Source of the DNA: Luscinia megarhynchos
Lineage: Eukaryota > Chordata > Aves > Passeriformes > Turdidae
Direction of reading: 5' to 3'
Assembly: GCA_034336665.1 (NCBI GenBank)
Contig: JAPFBE010000078.1
Coordinates: 1 to 64,000, forward strand
DNA length: 64,000 nt
How positions within the stretch are numbered: position 1 is the first letter of the stretch; each line of letters begins with the position of its first letter. The notes beneath the pieces are model-generated. The model searched no databases, had not been told where the DNA came from, and saw only the letters and a program-made list of their open reading frames with translations. The position numbers and the translations under genes are program-made. Positions 22,401-26,739 of the stretch are shown here, piece by piece.

Positions 22401-25400
22401 CTCCTGAGCACGTGGCCACCATCACCCGGCTGGAGCTGGTTTATACTCGGGTCTATACTGGTCTATACTGGTCTATAATGGTTTATACTGGTCTGTACTG
22501 GTTCATACTGGTCTATACTGGTTCATACTGGTTCGTACTGGTTTGTACTGGTTCAGGAGCTGACCGTGGTGCCTCTCCTGGAGCACGTGGCCACCATCAC
22601 CCGGCTGGAGCTGGGTTTATACTGGTCTATACTGGTTTATACTGGTCTATAATGGTTTATACTGGTCTGTACTGGTTCATACTGGTTCATACTGGTTCAT
22701 ACTGGTTCATACTGGTTTGTACTGGTTCAGGAGCTGACCGTGGTGCCTCTCCTGGAGCACGTGGCCACCATCACCCGGCTGGAGCTGGGTTTATACTGGT
22801 CTATACTGGTCTATACTGGTCTATATGGGTTTATACTGGTTCGTACTGGTCTATACTGGTTCATACTGGTTTGTACTGGTTCAGGAGCTGACCGTGGTGC
22901 CTCTCCTGGAGCACGTGGCCACCATCACCCGGCTGGAGCTGGCCCACAACCAGCTGAGGGCGCTGCCGGCGGCGCTGGGGGCGCTCCGGAGGCTGCGGGT
23001 GGGTAAAGAATCCCAGTGAAACCAGTAAGGGCTCCCAGTAACACCAGTCAGAGCTCCCAGTGCTCCCAGTAACTCAGGAGACTCCTCCCAGTTCATCCCA
23101 GTTTGAGCCCAGTCCCCATTATCTACTGCCGCCTATGGGTAGACCTGTTGTCCCCCTGCTCCCATTGCCACCTATGGGTAGACCTGTTGTCCCATTGTTC
23201 CCATTGCCACCTATGGGTAGACCTGTTGTCCCTCTGCTCCCATTGCCATCTATGGGTAGACCTGTTGTCCCTCTGTTCCCATTGCCATCTATGGGTAGAC
23301 CTGGTGTCTCCATTGCCATCTATGGGTAGACCTGTTGTCCTCCTGTTCCCATTGCCATCTATGGGTAGACCTGTTGTCCCCCTGTTCCCATTGCCGCCTA
23401 TGGGTAGACCTGGTGTCCCCCGTTCCCATTGCCATCTATGGGTAGACCTGTTGTCCCCGTGTTCCCATTGCCACCTATGGGTAGACCTGGTGTCCCCATG
23501 TTCCCATTGCCATCTATGGGTAGACCTGGTGTCCCCCTGCTCCCATTGCCACCTATGGGTGACCTGTTTTATTGCCATCATGGGTAGACCTGTTGTCCCC
23601 CTGCTCCCATTGCACTATGGGTAGACCTGTGTCCCCTGCTCCCATTGCCACCTATGGGTAGACCTGGTGTCCCCTGCTCCCTATTGTCATCTATGGGTAG
23701 ACCTGTTGTCCCATTGTTCCCATTGCCACCTATGGGTAGACCTGGTGTCCGCATGTTCCCATTGCCATCTATGGGTAGACCTGGTGTCCCCATGTTCCTA
23801 TTGCCATCTATGGGTAGACCTGGTGTCTTCATATATCGGTATTATCCATGGGTAGACCTGTTGTCGTTCTATGTTCCCATTGCCACCTATGGGTAGACCT
23901 GGTGTCCCCATATATGTCATCAATGGGTAGACCTGGTGTCTTTATATCCTTATTGTCCTCTATGGGTAGACCTGGTGTCCAGATTGATCCCTATTGTTTC
24001 TATGGGTAGACCTGGTGTCCAGATAGATCCCTATTGTTCTCTATGGGTAGACCTGGTGTCCAGGTAGATCCCTATTGTTTCTATGGGTAGACCTGGTGCC
24101 CAGATAGATCCCTATTGTCCTCTATGGGTAGACCTGGTGTCCAGATTGATCCCCATTGTCCTCTATGGGTAGACCTGGTGTCCAGATTGATCCCTATTGT
24201 TTCTATGGGTAGACCTGGTGTCCAGATTGATCCCTATTTTTTCTATGGGTAGACCTGGTGTCCAGATAGATCCCTATTGTTTCTATGGGTAGACCTGGTG
24301 TCCAGATAGATCCCTATTGTTTCTATGGGTAGACCTGGTGTCCAGATTGATCCCCATTGTCCTCTATGGGTAGACCTGGTGCCCAGATAGATCCCTATTG
24401 TTTCTATGGGTAGACCTGGTGTCCAGATAGATCCCTATTGTTCTCTATGGGTAGACCTGGTGTCCTTGTATTTTATACCAGTAACACCAGTAAGGGCTCC
24501 CAGTTAAACCAGTTAGAGCTCCCAGTAACACCAGTAAGGGCTCGCTGTGCCACTAGTTAGAGCTCCCAATGCTCCCAGTAACTCAGGAGACTCCTCCCAG
24601 TTCACCCCAGTTTGATCCCAGCCCCTCCCAGTCCCTCCCAGTTCCATCCCAGTCCCTCCCAGTTTGATCCCAATGCTCCCAGTAACCCCAGTCTCGCAGG
24701 AACTGGATCTCTCCGATAATCACGTGACCGAACTGGGATCGGCCCCGCCCCTCCCCCGCCTGGAGCTGCTGAGTCTGGACCGGAACCGTACGCACTGGTT
24801 TATACTGGTTTATACTGGGAGGGACTGGGACTGGGAGGGACTGGGATGGACTGGGATGGAACTGGGATGGACTGGGATGGACTGGGAGGGACTGGGATGG
24901 AACTGGGATGGACTGGGAAGGACTGGGAGGAACTGGGATGGACTGGGAGGGACTGGGATGGACTGGGAGGGACTGGGAGGGACTGGGATGGAACTGGGAT
25001 GGACTGGGAGGGACTGGGATGGACTGAGGGACTGGGAGGGACTGGGATGGAACTGGGATGGACTGGGAGGGACTGGGATGGAACTGGGAGGGAACTGGGA
25101 TGGACTGGGAGGGACTGGGATGGAACTGGGATGGACTGGGAGGGATGGGATGGAACTGGGAGGGAACTGGGATGGACTGGGATGGACTGGGAGGGAACTG
25201 GAAGGGACTGGGAGGGACTGGGATGGACTGGGAGGGAACTGGGATGGAACTGGGAGGGACTGGGAGGAAACTGGGACATACTGGTTTATACTGGGAGGTT
25301 ATTGGTTTGAACTGAGGGGTTCCTGGGATGCACGGCAGGGTTACTGGTTTATACTGGGAGTTACAGGTTTGAACTGGGAGGGTCACTGGGCCATACTGGG

Positions 25401-25956
25401 AGGTCAGGGGGAGTTACTGGGATGAACTGGGAATTGGCTGGGGGTTTACTGGGATGGACTGGGAGGGACTGGGATAGACTGGGAGGGCATTGGGCACCAC
25501 TATGGATCCATACTGGTCCGTACTTGTCCGTACTGGTCCATACTGGTTTATACTGGTTCGTACTGGTTTATACTGGTCCATACTGGTCCATACTGGTCCG
25601 TACTGGTCCGTACTGGTCCGTAATGGTCCATACTGGTTTATACTGGTCCATACTGGTCCGTACTGGTCCATACTGGTCCGTAATGGTCCATACTGGTTTA
25701 TACTGGTCCATACTGGTCCGTACTGGTCCATACTGGTCCGTACCGGTCCATACTGGTCCATACTGGTCCGTACTGGTCCGTACTGGTCCATACTGGTCTG
25801 TGCCCAGCCATCGCCCTCCCCGCCGCTCTCTCCCCATTGGCGCTCTGGCCCCGCCTCTCCCGCCTGCGATTGGCCGAGACCCCGCTGGGCTCCGCCCCCG
25901 ACGGCCCCGCCCACGCGGCCGAGCTGCTGCCGGCCTGTGACGTCACATTCCGCTGA
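4400..25956 (+). CDS. RABGGTA: Rab geranylgeranyl transferase subunit alpha (16 exons, spliced)
   Basis: The alpha subunit of Rab geranylgeranyl transferase (GGTase-II) pairs with RABGGTB and works with the escort protein REP in the cytosol to attach geranylgeranyl groups to the C-terminal cysteines of Rab GTPases. Coding exons: 4400-4402, 5580-5682, 7375-7479, 8912-9072, 12285-12461, 14112-14195, 14279-14361, 15654-15755, 15894-15990, 16074-16125, 16229-16317, 20496-20584, 21495-21599, 22885-22998, 24700-24787 and 25808-25956. From exon 4 onward every junction keeps phase. The product shows the PPTA alpha-helical repeats (NPKSYGAWHHR, NFSNFSAWHHR, DQSAWVY), the inserted Ig-like domain (exons 7-11) and the C-terminal leucine-rich repeats (exons 13-16), in the order known for the mammalian protein. 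Exons 2 and 3 contain small frame breaks. TGM1 follows, as in human. Confidence 0.93.
4403..5579 (+). repeat. RABGGTA intron 1: 37-bp triplicate, then CCCAGT decamer array
   Basis: Three 37-bp units carrying AATGGAACCGGCC start near 4428, 4465 and 4502. From about 4531 the intron is a 10-bp array of TCATCCCAGT, CCATCCCAGT and CCCTCCCAGT variants running to the exon 2 acceptor. The plus strand is pyrimidine-rich and full of CAG trinucleotides, so it offers many decoy acceptor sites. The real acceptor (CCCCCAG at 5573-5579) emerges directly from the array. Confidence 0.9.
5580..5682 (+). CDS. RABGGTA: RABGGTA exon 2, frame-broken
   Basis: It opens in phase with the exon 1 ATG as HGRLKL, then shifts by one base between about 5594 and 5615. 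The new frame reads through ARRRQEKAEGG and REAMGACWEEL. This matches the basic helix that starts the vertebrate alpha subunit (HGRLKV followed by a Lys/Arg/Glu-rich stretch). The original frame stops at about 5637. The proposed donor is GTGCGT at 5683, the least certain junction of the gene. A single small indel, from sequencing or real, is needed to join the halves. Confidence 0.6.
5798..5870 (+). pseudogene. Exon-2-like fragment, copy 1
   Basis: GAGAAACTGGGCGGTACC, then a GAG-rich stretch, GCCATGGGGCGCC and CTGGGAGAACTGAG align step by step with 5629-5690 of exon 2 (GAGAAAGCTGAGGGCGGTACC, GGCCATGGGCGCC, CTGGGAGGAGCTAG). It lies inside the decamer array and reads into a stop, so it is best seen as a degenerate partial exon duplicate. 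Confidence 0.6.
6560..6632 (+). pseudogene. Exon-2-like fragment, copy 2
   Basis: GAGAAACTGGGGCGGTACC followed by GGAGGCCATGGAAGCC and TACTGGGAGAACTGGTGG again follows the exon 2 order. One frame reads EAMEALLGELVALLGA, which resembles a working helix better than exon 2 itself does. It could therefore be the less damaged copy, or an alternative exon. No clear acceptor precedes it. Confidence 0.5.
6956..7374 (+). repeat. RABGGTA intron 2, second part: TACTGGT decamer array with unique island
   Basis: Units TACTGGTTTA and TACTGGTCCA (10 bp) fill 6956-7210 and 7280-7374. The interval 7211-7279 is non-repetitive and carries a CTCF-like motif. The exon 3 acceptor is formed by the last unit (TACTGGTTCCAG). 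Confidence 0.9.
7220..7233 (+). promoter_or_regulatory. CTCF-like motif, forward
   Basis: CCAGCAGGGGGCGC matches the CTCF core. It stands in the only unique patch of this intron region and points towards the reverse-oriented motifs in exon 4 and its copies. Binding is inferred. Confidence 0.6.
7375..7479 (+). CDS. RABGGTA: RABGGTA exon 3, frame-broken
   Basis: It reads EQLPAQVLSLTGSVLAANP, then needs one extra base to continue as DVGTCWN, then one more to continue as RRQLGLALD. This parallels the vertebrate segment ELTSQILGANPDFATLWN followed by RRE. Both breaks sit at short C or G runs (around 7429-7431 and 7449-7451). With two bases restored, the exon starts in phase 0 and ends in phase 2, exactly what exon 4 requires. 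The donor GTTTGT at 7480 is part of the decamer repeat. Homopolymer deletions in the assembly are the simplest cause. Confidence 0.75.
7480..8911 (+). repeat. RABGGTA intron 3: ACTGGTTTTT/ACTGGTCCAT array with higher-order units
   Basis: Ten-base ACTGG units with runs of T. The landmark ACCAGTTTGCCTTA recurs (with variants) near 7788, 7941, 8075, 8250, 8425, 8570 and 8755, marking higher-order units of about 135-185 bp that also contain CCCACTCATACTGG. No exon was seen inside. The array runs to within a few bases of the exon 4 acceptor (TTTTCAG). Confidence 0.92.
8912..9072 (+). CDS. RABGGTA: RABGGTA exon 4 (PPTA repeat)
   Basis: Clean exon of 161 bp between TTTTCAG and GTGAGT. It encodes VPSELSFVGQC, then NPKSYGAWHHRGWVL, then REDLALCERLLAADPRN, closely matching the vertebrate NPKSYGTWHHRCWLL prenyltransferase-alpha repeat. 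Phase 2 in and phase 1 out agree with both neighbours. Its last 67 bp are copied downstream together with the donor, and a reverse-oriented CTCF-like motif lies within the coding sequence (9006-9021). Confidence 0.93.
9006..9021 (-). promoter_or_regulatory. CTCF-like motif, reverse, inside exon 4
   Basis: GCGCCCCCTGCTGGCC is the reverse complement of the CTCF core GGCCAGCAGGGGGCGC. It is repeated with the exon-edge copies at about 9186-9201, 9368 (degenerate) and 9587-9602. Confidence 0.55.
9186..9259 (+). pseudogene. Exon 4 3'-edge copy 1, with donor
   Basis: It repeats the last 67 bases of exon 4 plus the donor GTGAGTGG, about 180 bp downstream of the original. No acceptor precedes it and the exon's first half is missing. 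Confidence 0.85.
9366..9439 (+). pseudogene. Exon 4 3'-edge copy 2, diverged
   Basis: The same segment again about 180 bp further on, with several substitutions and indels (CTGGCTGTCGAAAGC, CGGATCAGCGAACTG). The donor GTGAGTGG is preserved. Confidence 0.8.
9582..9640 (+). pseudogene. Exon 4 3'-edge copy 3, truncated
   Basis: GAGCGCCCCCTGCTGGCC and GGGAGGACTGAGCGCTGTG are recognisable, after which it runs into the decamer array. The donor is lost. Confidence 0.75.
10301..12284 (+). repeat. RABGGTA intron 4, second part: 62-bp minisatellite
   Basis: About 30 units of 62 bp: TACTGGTTCATACTGGGAGC, then TGCCCCCAC, CCCAGCAGCTCGG and CACTCCCAGTGC. Successive AGCTGCCCCC landmarks at 10321 and 10383 give the period. 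Each unit holds an ACTGGG half and a CCCAGT half, so it is partly self-complementary. A longer variant with TATAAAAG occurs at least three times. The decoded peptides are by-products. Confidence 0.93.
12285..12461 (+). CDS. RABGGTA: RABGGTA exon 5 (PPTA repeats)
   Basis: 177 bp, acceptor CCCCAG, donor GTGAGA. It encodes FHAWEHRRALLAG, ELAFAGALLSRDFSNFSAW, then HHRLRLL and PPDRVQR, paralleling vertebrate FHCWDYRRFVA and NFSNYSSWHYRSCLL. The leading F codon is split across intron 4 (T + TC), proving the splice to exon 4. Strongly GC-rich codon use contrasts with the array on either side. Confidence 0.94.
12462..14111 (+). repeat. RABGGTA intron 5: ~40-bp TATGGGTAGACCTGGTGTCC array
   Basis: Units carry ATGGGTAGACCTGGTGTCCC plus a variable TTGCCACC or TGCAATC tail, about 37-41 bp each. 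The array fills the intron from about 12540 to 14020. The same family recurs in introns 7 and 14. No other content was seen. Confidence 0.92.
14112..14195 (+). CDS. RABGGTA: RABGGTA exon 6
   Basis: 84 bp reading [21 protein letters not shown] then LRCILSR, matching vertebrate [21 protein letters not shown]. It enters in phase 1 (G + AG), has acceptor CCCCAG and donor GTAACT, and leaves in phase 1. It is followed by an 83-bp intron. Confidence 0.95.
14279..14361 (+). CDS. RABGGTA: RABGGTA exon 7 (start of Ig-like domain)
   Basis: 83 bp, acceptor CAACAG, donor GTGAGT. It encodes PPPPRVICVHVDQEDATVAV then IFSRPVK, the first strands of the Ig-like insert (human LHVSRDEACLTVSFSRPLL). Leaves in phase 0. 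Confidence 0.93.
14362..15653 (+). repeat. RABGGTA intron 7: CAATGGGGTAGACCTG array
   Basis: Related to the intron 5 array but with TTCAATGGGGTAGACCTGAT and TGTCCCTAAAT tails, roughly 37-70 bp units. The last about 90 bp before exon 8 are T-rich, non-repetitive sequence giving a good polypyrimidine tract (TTTCTCCCCACAG). Confidence 0.9.
15654..15755 (+). CDS. RABGGTA: RABGGTA exon 8 (Ig-like domain)
   Basis: 102 bp, VNPECPELAATLDGTALPGP then WRSGEGRPRPSHTW. The RPSHTW end matches vertebrate RPSHVW, and WRSGEGR aligns with WRTPDGR. Donor GTATCC is non-optimal. Phase 0 in and out. Confidence 0.92.
15756..15893 (+). repeat. RABGGTA intron 8 with 18-bp GGGCGTGGCTCGGGGT repeat
   Basis: A 138-bp intron holding five tandem units of about 18 bp, each containing GGGCGTGGC (a CACCC/KLF-type box) and a GGGG run. 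Although CAGGTGACC near the end looks like an acceptor, the frame requires the later AG at 15892-15893. Confidence 0.85.
15894..15990 (+). CDS. RABGGTA: RABGGTA exon 9 (Ig-like domain)
   Basis: 97 bp read as LCDLPAPPTSSPAHLELTW then APGPAHFELTLQP. Choosing the acceptor at 15893 continues SHTW as SHTW-LCDLP, exactly parallel to vertebrate SHVWLCDLP. The upstream CAG at 15884 would hit a stop after five codons. Ends in phase 1 before GTGAGG. Confidence 0.9.
16074..16125 (+). CDS. RABGGTA: RABGGTA exon 10
   Basis: A 52-bp mini-exon, EAEVWWKEPMVERELF, with split codons at both ends (G+GT and TG+G). It follows an 83-bp intron rich in CCACGCCC boxes. The REL-F sequence matches vertebrate EQLFRCEL. 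Confidence 0.88.
16126..16228 (+). repeat. RABGGTA intron 10 with CCACGCCCCTTTTTGGGGTG repeat
   Basis: A 103-bp intron with four units of about 20 bp. Each unit has a CCCC-TTTTT-GGGG hairpin and a CCACGCCC box. Confidence 0.85.
16229..16317 (+). CDS. RABGGTA: RABGGTA exon 11
   Basis: 89 bp reading PELGVAQPQVLQDQVRMCQE then LLELEPQSR, matching vertebrate CELSVEKSTVLQSELESCKE and LQELEPEN. It closes the Ig-like domain and returns to the helical domain. Ends in phase 1 before GTGAGA. Confidence 0.94.
16318..19757 (+). repeat. RABGGTA intron 11, first part: G-poor C/A-rich array
   Basis: Variants of CCCTAAAATAT, CCCAAAAATGA and CCCAAAAATA (about 10-12 bp) fill 3.4 kb, with very few G on this strand. 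The first part (16370-16620) is rich in ATCCCTAAAAT, later parts in AAATGACCCAAAA. Long minus-strand frames rich in Phe, Gly, Trp and Ile come from this composition and are not genes. Confidence 0.93.
19758..20495 (+). repeat. RABGGTA intron 11, second part: TACTGGT decamer array
   Basis: TACTGGTTTA, TACTGGTCCA and TACCAGTCCA decamers. The last unit, TACTGGTGCAG, supplies the exon 12 acceptor. Confidence 0.93.
20496..20584 (+). CDS. RABGGTA: RABGGTA exon 12
   Basis: 89 bp, CLLTLSLLLAALDPRGHAQE then IRGHLRSLQ, matching vertebrate CLLTIILLMRALDPLLYEKE. Phase 1 in (G+GT), phase 0 out, donor GTAACT. Confidence 0.93.
20585..21494 (+). repeat. RABGGTA intron 12: decamer array with ~170-bp higher-order unit
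   Basis: TACTGGTTTA units carry a longer unit marked by GGGTTTGAGGGTTTCTAGGA (or a one-base variant) near 20835, 21000, 21175 and 21330, about 155-175 bp apart. Confidence 0.9.
21495..21599 (+). CDS. RABGGTA: RABGGTA exon 13
   Basis: 105 bp, DADPLRSGFVADVRSRFEAV then LGILGAGEGLSLPAK, aligned with vertebrate AVDPMRATYLDDLRSKFLLE. The middle bases GTACTGGGGATACTGGGA (21552-21569) look like two units of the surrounding decamer repeat, translated as VLGILG. Phase 0 in and out. Confidence 0.9.
21600..22884 (+). repeat. RABGGTA intron 13: decamer array with ~175-bp units that include exon 14 edge copies
   Basis: TACTGGTTTA and TACTGGTCTA units. From 21840 a higher-order unit of about 154-178 bp contains a 58-bp copy of the start of exon 14, preceded in most copies by TACTGGTTCAG. 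Confidence 0.93.
21841..22788 (+). pseudogene. Six upstream copies of the exon 14 5' edge
   Basis: Copies occupy about 21841-21894 (most diverged), 22021-22079, 22206-22264, 22384-22439 (one-base loss at the acceptor), 22556-22614 and 22731-22788. The last copies are near-identical to the true exon through the codons ELTVVPLLEHV, ATITRLEL, and keep the acceptor TTCAG, then leave the exon sequence at GGGTTTATACTGG. Divergence rises with distance from the true exon, suggesting leftward growth. Confidence 0.9.
22885..22998 (+). CDS. RABGGTA: RABGGTA exon 14 (leucine-rich repeat)
   Basis: 114 bp, ELTVVPLLEHVATITRLEL, AHNQLRALPAALGALRRLR. This is an LRR unit (human LTVLCHLEQLLLVTHLDLSHN and RLRTLPPALAALRCLE). 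It is the only one of seven copies that continues through AHNQLRALP to a donor (GTGGGT), so it is taken as the real exon. Confidence 0.93.
22999..24699 (+). repeat. RABGGTA intron 14: ~40-bp TAGACCTG array, then CCCAGT decamers
   Basis: From 23130 to 24465 the TATGGGTAGACCTGTTGTCC family returns (37-41 bp). The right part carries CCAGATAGATCCCTATTG tails. From about 24590 to 24690 a short CCCAGT decamer array leads into the exon 15 acceptor. Confidence 0.92.
24700..24787 (+). CDS. RABGGTA: RABGGTA exon 15 (leucine-rich repeat)
   Basis: 88 bp, ELDLSDNHVTELGSAPPLP then RLELLSLDRN, an LRR matching vertebrate VLQASDNAIESLDGVTNLPRL. Acceptor TCTCGCAG, donor GTACGC. It is flanked by CCCAGT units on the left and ACTGGG units on the right, the same array flip as exon 2. 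Confidence 0.92.
24788..25807 (+). repeat. RABGGTA intron 15: ACTGGGA then TACTGGTCCG decamer arrays
   Basis: ACTGGGATGG and ACTGGGAGGG units run to about 25270. After a mixed stretch to 25500, TACTGGTCCA and TACTGGTCCG units run to the final acceptor. Confidence 0.93.
25808..25956 (+). CDS. RABGGTA: RABGGTA exon 16 (C-terminus and stop)
   Basis: It reads IALPAALSPLALWPRLSRLR, then LAETPLGSAPDGPAHAAELL, then PACDVTFR and TGA. The PAxLxPLAxxPRL pattern and a late AELLP match the vertebrate C-terminus (PAVLQPLASCPRL, LAELLPSVSS). The last codons overlap the first 34-bp CRE repeat, so the C-terminus is partly encoded by a tandem repeat. Confidence 0.88.
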
Positions 25957-26064
25957 TTGGCTGCCGGCCTGTGACGTCACCTTCCGCTGATTGGCTGCCG
26001 GGCCGTGACGTCACCTCTCCGCTGATTGGCTGCCGGGCTGTGACGTCACCTCGCCGCTGATTGG
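25938..26064 (+). promoter_or_regulatory. Four tandem 34-bp units with CRE and inverted CCAAT box
   Basis: TGACGTCA occurs at 25938, 25972, 26006 and 26041, each followed by CCGCTGATTGGCTGCC, which holds ATTGG (inverted CCAAT). A fifth TGACGTCA overlaps the polyadenylation region at 26138. CRE plus CCAAT at fixed spacing is a typical CREB/NF-Y promoter layout, here overlapping the end of RABGGTA. The activity is inferred. Confidence 0.65.
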
Positions 26065-26130
26065 CTGCTGCCGGGCGCTGGCCACGCCCCCGGTCGCTTC
26101 CGGGTTTGGCCACGCCCACTCGTGGTGTTT

Positions 26131-26136
26131 AATAAA
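26131..26136 (+). terminator. RABGGTA: RABGGTA polyadenylation signal AATAAA
   Basis: A canonical AATAAA 175 bp after the stop codon, followed by a GT-rich stretch (GTTTGTGCTGG at about 26150). It fits a short 3' UTR. Confidence 0.8.
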
Positions 26137-26154
26137 GTGACGTCACCCAGTTTG

Positions 26155-26710
26155 TGCTGGTCCCTCCCAGTCCCTCCCAGTTCATCCCAGTTCATCCCAG
26201 TTCATCCCAGTTCATCCCAGTCCATCCCAGTTCATCCCAGTCCATCCCAGTTCATCCCAGTTCATCCCAGTTCATCCCAGTTCATCCCAGTCCCTCCCAG
26301 TCCCTCCCAGTTCATCCCAGTCCATCCCAGTTCATTCCAGATCATCCCAGTGCCTTCCCAGTTTATCCCAGTCCCTCCCAGTCCATCCCAGTTCCTCCCA
26401 GTTCCTCCCAGTTCCCTCCCAGTTCATCCCAGTTCATCCCAGTTCCCTCCCAGTCCATCCCAGTGCGTTCCCAGTGTGTCCCAGTCCCTCCCAGTCCCAT
26501 TGAATTTTCTCCCAGTTCCCCCCCAGTCCCTCCCAGTTCACCCCAGTTTATTCCCAGTTCATCTCAGTCCCTCCCAGTCCCTGCCAGTTCCCTCCCAGTT
26601 CATCCCAGTCCCTCCCAGTTCATCCCAGTTCCCTCCCAGTTCCCTCTCAGTTCCCCCCCAGTCCCTCCCAGTCCATCCCAGTCCCTCCCAGTTCCCCCAG
26701 TTGCGACACC
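26155..26710 (+). repeat. Intergenic CCCAGT decamer array
   Basis: TCATCCCAGT and CCCTCCCAGT units in the same orientation as intron 1, starting right after the RABGGTA polyadenylation signal. Confidence 0.92.
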
Positions 26711-26739
26711 GCGGGCGGGGCCGGGGTGGGGGAGGGGGA

